The position numbers were made by a program, and so were the translations under genes. DNA of 64,000 bases from Ascaphus truei. Lineage: Eukaryota; Chordata; Amphibia; Anura; Ascaphidae. How positions within the stretch are numbered: the stretch's first letter is position 1; each line of letters opens with the position of its first letter. Below are positions 56,276 through 64,000 of this stretch, in pieces. The notes beneath the pieces were generated by a model, which worked only from the letters and a program-made list of their open reading frames with translations, ran no database searches and had not been told where the DNA came from. The stretch covers positions 113,886 to 177,885 of the forward strand of contig WSYH01000665.1 of assembly GCA_036426205.1 (NCBI GenBank). The letters are read 5' to 3'.

Positions 56276-59200
56276 ATTTGGAGGTGCTGCTGAACTCTAA
56301 CATCTGAGAATCAGGCAGTCTTTTGCAGCAAGAGAAAGAGAGTTCTCTTCAACTATGCCAAACTGAGAGATGCATGAAAACAACGTACCAGGGCCATTGC
56401 AAGAGGAATTATGGGTGGTGTACCTGGGGGCTTTTGTGATCTGAGTGACCATAACCACCTGAAGGGGGAAACCATCACATGAATATCCAACTTTAAGCCA
56501 GGCTGAGAGGTGCGTGATAAACCCCATAGGGCCATTGCAGGAAGGATTATGTGTAGGGTACCTGGGATTGCTGGGGCTTAAGGGGACCAGAATCACCTGA
56601 AGGGGACCACAATCTATCTATCCACTTATAATGTTCACAGTATGTGCAGGTAACATCCCAGAGAGGGCCCTCGAAAATCAGGAGGCCAGAACCTCTGTTT
56701 TAAAGGAGCTACAGCAATACAACGCTGTATAATAGCGGTTCCCACCAAAACTGGAGAGCCGCGTGGTAAGTTTAGCAGAGTTGCAAGCTTTCAGTTGCAA
56801 AACCATCTGGGTACGATGTGAAAATGAAGCTCCGCCCCTAGCTCGTGCTGGGTTCAGCGTGAAAACCAAGCCGCGCACCTGTCTTGTGCTTGGTTCGGCG
56901 CGAAAGCTTGAGCTGCGTCCCTTGTGTTAGTGCCTAGACTCCTAAATCCACCAGGGGGAGGAGGCACAGAATCATTGACTATTGCGTGTCATTATAAGGG
57001 AGTGGTCGGACGTGAGCTACTGCACCCGTTGCATGTGGTTCCCCATCAGAGCAAGAATTACCAGAGACTGCTCCCGCGTAAACCACTACTCTGGCTGAGA
57101 ATACTCTAGCCCAGTATGTGCTGCCAGGAGGCCTCCTGCTAGTCAACATCAATGGAAATGACTTTCTTCAGTGCATCTATGCTAGTTTTGATTTCCCTGG
57201 TGGAGAAGTGAATATTACTTCCCGCTGTAAGAAATGCAAGACCAACTTAAGCCCAAAGTGCTGTTGCCACTGATGCTGGGGGGATACGGATGTGCAGGCC
57301 TTCTACAACATAATCTGTGAGCTGCAGAGGCTTATGAAGCAGGCTACCACTAGGCAGGACCAAAGTTTCTTGATGGCTATTTATAACTTATGCCACACCG
57401 AGCGGAGAGTGTCAGATGAAACCTATCTCCAGAAATATGATGATTGGGTTGAGGAATCGTAAGGGGATGATCCAAGTGAACCGGGTAGCCTGAGCTAGAC
57501 GAAGAAAATGACGTACCTGATGAGATGACAGCCCGGGAGGAGGCTGAGGCATTTTCACTAGGAATGCAGGAGCAGGACCGCTGCCTGAAAACTGACTCCA
57601 GTTAACCTGAGGTGCTCCTGTCCTCTTTCCCTGTTACTATGTCTGATGCTGTGTTGGAAGAAGAGGCAGAGAGCCCCATTGCGATGCTCCAGACGTTGTT
57701 TGGTCGTTGCTGCCGGGAGGGTGAGAGCTGTCCGGAGCGAGCCGGAAAGTCGTCCCGAACCTGTGATGTCATCAAAGGTGACGCCACCCGAGTGGAGGAC
57801 TTCCAAAGGTCCAGAGGGACTTCGTGAGGCATCGGAGGTGCCTGCTTCCGGACGGGAAGGACCAGCGGATGCAGCGACACTGCGGAGCGGTGAGGATATA
57901 TTTATGTTCCAGGTTTCTGTGATGATGACAGCCATGCAGATCAGTGAGAGGGCTGCGGACCAGCTGAAGCCAACAGAGGGATCCAACGTGGAGGTACCGG
58001 ACGGTACTTCTTCCTCTTCTTCCACAGATGTTACTACCCTTCTGGTGCCACCGGAAGTCGTCAGTGTGGATGCGGGCGCCGGGGCGCATGCGTTAGTCAT
58101 GACCCCCACTCATGATTGGTAAGGCTGAACTTGACAATTTCTTCAAGCAGAGCCGTGTCAGGGCCAGGCCCGTGAGTGTAAGCACAGTAAAGACTCTGAT
58201 GCTCATTAAGTACTGGCGGTTGTGGGCTAAGGCAGGCATAAGGTTGCTGACACCTCAGGACTTAATGCTACACCTATGCCCTCCCCAGTCCTTTCCCAGG
58301 ACACTGGTCATGTAATCAGACCTTCCCAGGACTTTCGGGAGTGGGGTGGGTTTGATGATGATCCAGCTGGGGGTGGGATGCATTAATATGCTCTGTTTTT
58401 GTAACGCGTAGCTCACCACAAATGAAGTGCGACCACGGTGCTGAGGTAGGGAATTGAGTAACGCCAACCCACAGCCACACGGGCGCGCCTAGGATGTAGA
58501 TTGGTCGTGCAAGCCAGGTCAGGATTAGAGATGTGAGAATAGTAGATGGTACTTGCCAAGTCAAGAGTGGAGAGTTGCGGATCGTCGGGGTGCATAGCCA
58601 AGTTCAGGATAGGAGAGTAGCGGATCGTCGGGGTACATAGCCAGGTTCAGGATAGGAAAGTATCGGATCGTTGGAGTACTTAGCCAAGGTCAGGACTGGA
58701 GACAGGAGAATGGTCGTTCGTACCCGGTCAGGAGAGGAGAGGTTCGGAGTCCAATGAGAGAAGCAGGGTCAGGACCCAAGAGGTTAACAGGCAAGGCAAG
58801 GTCACAGGAAATAAATGCAGCAAGGCACGGCGTCACACTAGACTATGCTCAGCAATGAGAGTCAGGAACAAGAGGGTATATAAAGGAAGATCTTCCAATG
58901 GCAAGCCAGGGCGGAACCAGGAAACAGAATCCCATAGGCTGCTGGTGCACACAGGTGTGCCCTATGATGCAGCCTGACCAGGAAGGGAGGTGGGACCGAG
59001 GGCACGGCGACCTGCGCGTGTCACGGAGGTCTGGGGGCGGAGCCTGGTGCGCAAGTCAATCCCATGCCAGTCCTGTCCGTCAGCAGAGCAGGGTCAGAGA
59101 CCGGGGCGTGCCACAGAGGGGAGGCTGGATGAGCGCAAGCGCCGAGTGCCAGAGCAGGGGCAGGGCAAGGGCCCGCGAACGGGCAGGCAGTCCGCGCAAG

Positions 59201-59955
59201 AGCCACGCATGTGTAGCAGGACCGCGCGACTGTGCTTCCAGGGAGTCTGACATTGCCGCAGGTCTGAGGTGAGGAGACAGTCTTCGGCCACCGGGATGGC
59301 GAATCCTCACAGTTTTCTTGAGAAGGGTCAGTCAGGTCAGAGAGATCCAGACCAGAGATCCAGTAGTGGGTTCTATGAGTAACCTAAATGTGCAAAACAA
59401 AGGAAAGTTATTATCTTGGTGGGACCCCATGTTTCAGGGTTATGTACCCCATATGAACCGAACCAGGTTCTTATTAATTTCAGGGGATACCGTGGATCAT
59501 TGGTGGGAGGAAGGTGAGTTCACTGCAGAAGAAGCAGCGGAGACTCTTCGAGAGAGAGGTAAAGACATCAGGTTAGGGATGCTGTCAACTTCAAGCTTAA
59601 AAGGTGGTGTACCAGGAGAAAATCCCTGCCGAACCACTATTTTATGTACTGCTAGGGCAAGCATGTGGGCAGACTTTGACCAAAAATAGCACGGCAGAAA
59701 GGATAGTAGTGCAATGGTACCGAAACTCCCATGGGTAAGATTAATGGTAGAGTTATCCTGTGAGGGATGTCTGGAGCTCATAGGAAGGGGGAGCTTTAAT
59801 GAAGAGTCCTTAGATAGCTTTTTAAAGCAGAATGATGTCCTTCCATAATGAGACATTAATGATGTCAAAAACCTAACCCTAATGGGTACGATTACCATGT
59901 TGCACTCAAAATCTAGGAAACTTCGGTGAAATAGAATTAGTAAGGTGCATAACAC
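56276..59955 (+). mobile_element. Internal region of the LTR retrotransposon, decayed, interrupted by LTR A3
   Basis: It starts at the primer-binding-like site and contains a roughly 110-bp tandem duplication (56,366-56,472 and 56,504-56,606, agggccattgca in both). Near 57,110-57,460 a plus-strand frame reads LPGGLLLVNINGNDFLQCIY, then a Cys-rich patch, then FYNIICELQRLMKQATTRQD, broken by a stop. Frames at 57,646-58,122 and 59,318-59,689 follow. The look is Gag-like, but I cannot name the family; no protease, RT or integrase motif was seen. The A3 LTR at 58,400-59,311 interrupts it. The right boundary is uncertain. Confidence 0.45.
58400..59311. mobile_element. Solo LTR, family A (copy A3)
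   Basis: Begins TGTAACGCG, ends CCTCACA, flanked by perfect GTTTT duplications at 58,395-58,399 and 59,312-59,316. It has a TATATAAAGG box near 58,876 on the plus strand and three tandem-like copies of ggatcgt(c/t)gg-gta-atagcca near 58,580-58,685. Highly CpG-rich 3' half. About 0.91 kb. Confidence 0.87.
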
Positions 59956-60082
59956 AACTATATATTAGGAGAAATAATTAAAACTTTCCAGAGTTTCTCC
60001 AATGCATAGCCACCATAAATAGATGTAATAAAATAGTAAATAGTGGCCATAGACTGTTAGATAGTAACCTTAATTTGTAACA

Positions 60083-60320
60083 TACCGATGTAGCGCTATG
60101 CACGGTCGCTGTTACCTTGCGTATTCTTGCGGCGTCCAATCTAGTACCGCACATCAAACGTTTGCTCGCATTTTGCACAAAATGTTACTGAGGGCTGAAC
60201 ATGGAATTTTAGTGATGTTTGCAATACCAGCCAGAAGCGCAAGTGGGAGATCGCGAGGTATTCTGTCTTGTAATGCAACCCTAATGCAATGTAACCCGTT
60301 CTTATTCCCGTTCATGGTCG
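60083..60320. mobile_element. TIR element fragment related to 28,727 and 50,085
   Basis: The start taccgatgtagcgc and the internal gcgcaagtgggagatcgcgag resemble parts of the elements at 50,085 and 28,727. The right end is not resolved. 59,960-60,080 and 60,321-60,580 have nothing recognised. Confidence 0.45.
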
Positions 60321-60582
60321 CACGATCCTACGGTATAGCACAGTATCACGCTGTATGTACTGTAAGTGTATAGAATTGTATGTAATAGTATTGAATTGAA
60401 ATGTAAATACCAAAAAGTAATGTTAAAGAAATTAATAATTATAATTACTAGTTTTCCTGAATGCACCTTAATTTCTCATTACGTTTCTACTAATAGCTGA
60501 GCTTGATTTGTTCTTTATATTTTATTTAAAGAACGCACAATCCCAGAGCAAGCTCTGACCCCAGAACCCACCACATCATATA

Positions 60583-62222
60583 CAGTTAGGTCCGGAAATA
60601 ATTGGACACTGATACAAGTTTTGTTATTTCGGCTGTGTGCCAAAATAAATTCAAGTTACAGTTAATTAATGAATATGGGCTTCAAGTGTAGTCTATCAGC
60701 TTTAATTTGAGGGTATTCACATCCAAATTGGAGAGAGGTTTTAGGAATTATATCTCTTTAATATGTAGCCCCCTCTTTTTCAAGGGACCAAAATTAATTG
60801 GATAATTGACTCAAAAGCTGTTTCATGGACAGGTGTGGGCTATTCCTTTGTTATTTCATCATCAATTAAGCAGGTAAAAAGTCTGGAGTTGATTCCAGGT
60901 GTGGCAATTGCATTTGGAAGGTGTTGCTGTGAACCCACAACATGCGGTCAAAGGAGCTCTCAATGCAAGTGAAACAGGGCATCCTTAGATTGCAAAAAAA
61001 AAAGAAGAAAATCCATCAGAGAGATAGCAGGAACATACGGAGTGGCCAAATTAACAGTTTGGTACATTCTGAGAAAAAAGAACGCACTGGTGAGCTCTGC
61101 AACACAAAAAGGCCTGGACGTCCACGGAAGACAACAGTGGTGGATGATCGTAGGATCCTTTCCATGGTAAAGAGAAACCCCTTCACAACATCCAACCAAG
61201 TAAAGAACCCTCTCCAGGAGGTAGGCATATCATTATCCAAGTATACCATAAAGAGAAGACATCACGAGAGAAAATACAGAGGGATCACCACAAGGTGCAA
61301 ACTATTCATAAGCCTCAAGAATAGAAAGGCCAGATTAGACTTTGCCAAACAATATCTAAAAAAGCCAGCCCAGTTCTGGAACAGCATTCTTTGGACAGAT
61401 AAAACTAAGATCAACCTGTACCAGAATGATGGGAAGAAAAAGTATGGAGATGGCTTGGAACGGCTCATGATCCGAAGCATACCACATCATCTGTAAAACA
61501 CATTGGAAGCAGTGTGCTGGCATGGGCATGCATGGCTTACAATGGCACTGGGTCACTAGTGTTTATTGATGATGTGACAGAAGCAGCCGGGTGAATTCTG
61601 AAGTGTATAGGGATATATTGTCTGCTCAGATTCAGTCAAATTCAGCGAAGTTGAAGGGACGGCGCTTCACTTTACAGATGGACAATGACCCAAAACATAC
61701 TGCGAAAGCAACCCAGGAGTTTTTTTAAGGCAAAGAAGTGGAATATTCTGCAATGGCCGAGTCAATCACCTGATCGCAACCCGAATGAGCATGCATTTCA
61801 CTTGCTGAAGACAAAACTTAAGGTAGAATGACACACGAACAAACAACAAACTGAAGACAGCTGCAGTAAAGGCCTGGCAAAGCATCACAAAGGAGGAAAC
61901 CCAGCGTTTGGTGATGTCCATGCATTCCAGACATCAAACAGTCATTGCCTGCAAAGGATTCTCGACAAAGTATTAAAATGAACATTTTATTTATGATTGT
62001 GTTCATTTGTCCAATTATATTTGAGCCCCTGAAATAATGGGACTGTGTATAAAAATGGTTGCAATTCCTAAACGTTTCATATAATATTTTTGTTCAACCC
62101 CTTGAATTAAATCTGAAAGTCTGCACTTCTATTGCATCTCGGTTGTTTCATTTCAAATCCATTGTGGTGGCGTACAGAGCCAAAATTATGAAAATTGTGT
62201 CAGTGTCCAATTATTTCCGGAC

Positions 62223-62229
<7 letters not shown>
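60583..62229 (+). mobile_element. Tc1-type DNA transposon, inactive
   Basis: The ends CAGTTAGGTCCGGAAATAAT and its complement ATTATTTCCGGACCTAACT lie 1.65 kb apart, within TA/(TA)n flanks. The plus-strand transposase frame opens near 60,942 with helix-turn-helix material and GRPRKTTVVDDR, and reaches LWTDKTKIN, the first catalytic aspartate, at about 61,390. It stops at 61,494. Later frames still show a decayed NDPKHT-like block near 61,685 and SPDRNPNEH, the last catalytic acidic motif, near 61,770. Tc1 enzymes use a DDE triad cutting at TA. Stops and frame changes rule out an active transposase. Confidence 0.92.
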
Positions 62230-62255
<26 letters not shown>

Positions 62256-62314
62256 ATCAAAAAATAAATAGATGATACCGTTCTGTGGCTAACGAAATGC
62301 TTTTATTTGTGCGA

Positions 62315-62344
62315 GCTTTCGAGATACACTGATCTCTTCCTCCG
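62315..62344 (-). ncRNA. Hammerhead-ribozyme-like motif at the Penelope end
   Basis: The minus strand reads CGGAGGA, then a stem GAGAT...ATCTC with loop CAGTGT, then GAAAGC. Active type I hammerheads have CTGATGA in the first core box and GAAA in the second, so two core bases are substituted here. Penelope-like elements are known to encode hammerheads. Activity is unlikely without the consensus core. Confidence 0.45.
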
Positions 62345-63278
62345 GCGATGTTACAATGAATGAAGCAAGGATTACTTAAAAACAGTGTCTCTTGGAATGT
62401 TATCTGTGCTGGTCCTTCCCCCGGTGTGGATGTGTTTTATGGCTAGAGGTGTCAAAGGGTAACTGAAAGCAAGTGAAGAAAGAGTGTGTATGTGTATCAG
62501 TGTGAATAAAAATGAATGGAGAGCCCACAGTATAAACAGTGCTCTACACAAGGTGTGTGTGGAGTGAGAGGGGATATAAATGGTGTGGGTGGGTGTGGAA
62601 ATGTGAGAGTTTGTAGCACAACTAAAAGTGTGTGTGGATACTATGTGGTCCCTATTGGTGTATAGGGATGGAAAAATAAGGAGTATTAGTACTGTATGTG
62701 TGAGAGACAGCTGTGTGTGCATACATATAGCACAGTATGTACAGACATGGCCTTTAGCGCTCATGGGAAGAGAGTTCGCTAGTGTCAGTAATGACTCATA
62801 AAATTTTGATCTCTGTTTAGGCCACTGCTAAGTGTCCCGAACAGTTGCATAAATTTGTATTCATGCAACCGTCTCTCTTTCGGGGTTTTAAGATTACCTT
62901 TGAGTATGGCAACCCTCAGATCGTTCATCTTATGGCCAGAGTCAGAGAAATGTTCGCCAACAGGACTGTCTCACCTATGTAGTAGCAGCCCCCTGGGCAT
63001 TTCATGCACATGATGAGGTACACGACATTGCTGGAGGAACAGGTGAACCCTCCTCTGATTTTGTATTCCCGATTCTTGTGTGGTATTTGTATTGTGTCCG
63101 CTGTGTAGAGCATTGCGCAGGTTTTGCATCTTGGGTCCTGGCATGGTTTTGTCCCGCATTCAGTTGTTCTGCTGAATACTTTACTCCTCACCATAATATT
63201 CTTGAGATTATGGGGTTGTCTGTATGATAATAAGGGTGCTTCAGGGAAGACCTGTTGCAGTCTTGTATCTTCCTGGAG

Positions 63279-63398
63279 TGCCCCCTTCTGAGATGTACAG
63301 CATGTACTAATAAAGCTGCTTTTAACCTCAACTGTTCCTGAACCTGACTTTTTGCAGTGACCGCCTCTTCACCACCTTCACCTTGTATCTTCCTGGAG
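63279..63398 (-). mobile_element. 103-bp insertion with 17-bp target duplication inside the Penelope ORF
   Basis: CTTGTATCTTCCTGGAG occurs at 63,262-63,278 and again at 63,382-63,398. The 103 bp between contain gtactaataaagc, a pyrimidine run and ttttttgcag-like end (ctttttgcag at 63,348-63,357), then tgaccgcctcttcacc. It breaks the RT-endonuclease frame with a stop. Its last 24 bp form the edge of the duplicate at 33,771. Confidence 0.8.
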
Positions 63399-64000
63399 GA
63401 TGGGTTGTAGTTTCCTGGCGATCTTGCGTAGGGCTCCTAGGTGTGGGTTATATGTGACCACCAAAGGTACCCTGTCGCTTGTCTCCTTCTGTTTGTATTC
63501 AAGGAGATCACTTCTTGGTATTCTGGTGGCTTTGTGAATTTGCTGGTCTACAATTCTGTGGTTATATCCACGGTTTATAAAGTCTGATCTCAAGGCTTTA
63601 ATCCGCTGGTCTCTGTCTGCTGTGTCGGAGCATATCCGGTTGTATCGTATGGCTTGACTGTAGATGGTTGCATGTTTGGTGTGTGTCGGGTGGAAGCTGT
63701 TGTCCCTCAAATAGCTGGCTCTGTCTGTAGGTTTGCGGTATACAGAAGTCTGTAGTTGGTTGTTCTTTATAGTAATGGTGGTGTCTAGAAAATGTACTTC
63801 ATCCGGGGAATGGGTGAGTTTGAGGTTGATGGTCGGGTGGAAAGTATTGAAGTTGTCATAGAACTGTAGGAGGTCCTGTTCGCCAGAGGTCCAAATCAGG
63901 AGGATATATATATATATATGTGTGTGTGGGTGTGTCAAAAGGATATAGGAGTGCTAATGAGCATGGCCAAATGTATACAACAGAAGACAGCAATACCCAA

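Larger units (their letters stand above)
62315..63940 (-). mobile_element. Penelope-like element: RT end, GIY-YIG endonuclease and terminal hammerhead-like motif
   Basis: On the minus strand, RT sequence (63,938-63,378) with LLIWTSGEQ, FLDTTI and YRKPTDRASYL runs to a stop made by a 120-bp insertion. It resumes in MVRSKVFS and reaches the linker Cys motifs (CGTKPCQDPRCKTC) and the GIY-YIG site, VVYLIMCMKCPGGCYYIGET, near 63,025-62,970. A deletion with frame change follows, since the usual PVGEHFS block appears in another frame (62,958 onward), ending FMQLFGTLSSGLNRDQNFMSHY. The 3' end (62,344-62,315) carries a ribozyme-like motif. 5' truncated; dead. Confidence 0.88.

Noticed and set aside
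1..64000. tRNA, rRNA or snRNA genes
   Set aside because: No cloverleaf with A/B boxes or other structural RNA signature was recognised by eye; a tRNAscan or Infernal run would be decisive.
1..64000. Additional Ig V, D or J segments
   Set aside because: No other YYC-type exon followed by CACAGTG with a 23-bp or 12-bp spacer and nonamer was seen on either strand; a motif scan could overturn this.

Overview
The window looks like a gene-poor, transposon-rich stretch of an amphibian genome, most likely a frog. This rests on one intact immunoglobulin heavy-chain V gene of amphibian-like sequence, and on a characteristic repeat mix: Penelope-like and DIRS-like retroelements, L1, CR1/L2-type LINEs, Tc1, hAT, TTAA-target and many TA-target inverted-repeat elements, and an endogenous retrovirus. 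The species is inferred, not proven. There are no operons or other bacterial features.

The one convincing host gene is an IGHV segment on the minus strand at 36,711-37,452. In transcription order it has an octamer, a TATA box, a 46-bp leader exon, a 200-bp intron, a V exon with the conserved Cys, Trp and Cys, and a 23-bp-spacer recombination signal. No second V, D or J segment, constant exon or tRNA was found.

Layout. 0-5 kb: a 64-bp tandem repeat, a palindrome, a decayed LINE, solo LTR A1, minisatellite. 5-12.3 kb: a hAT miniature element, solo LTR B1 carrying a nested TIR element, CR1 and L1 endonuclease fragments (the L1 split by a hairpin-ended insertion), a minisatellite, a TTAA element. 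13-21 kb: solo LTRs C1 and C2 around a decayed DIRS-like element. 22-29 kb: a TIR element, then a minus-strand LINE split by LTR B2. 29-36 kb: duplicated repeats, an unassigned 213-aa ORF, purine tract, a truncated Penelope copy, TIR elements. 36-38 kb: the IGHV gene. 39.2-47.4 kb: an 8.2-kb provirus containing LTR B3, which contains a TIR element. 48-50.5 kb: TIR elements, one split by LTR A2. 55.5-60 kb: an LTR retrotransposon remnant split by LTR A3. 60.6-64 kb: a Tc1 transposon and a Penelope-like element whose RT part duplicates, without visible change, the one at 33.8 kb.

Eight solo LTRs from three families were found, seven with clear 4-5 bp target duplications and one with a decayed duplication. 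The nesting gives a relative order of insertions. Functionally the window is a V-gene island in repeat DNA. The less explained material is the set of hammerhead-like, hairpin-ended Penelope-type sequences and the families of TA-target elements that share a palindromic core.
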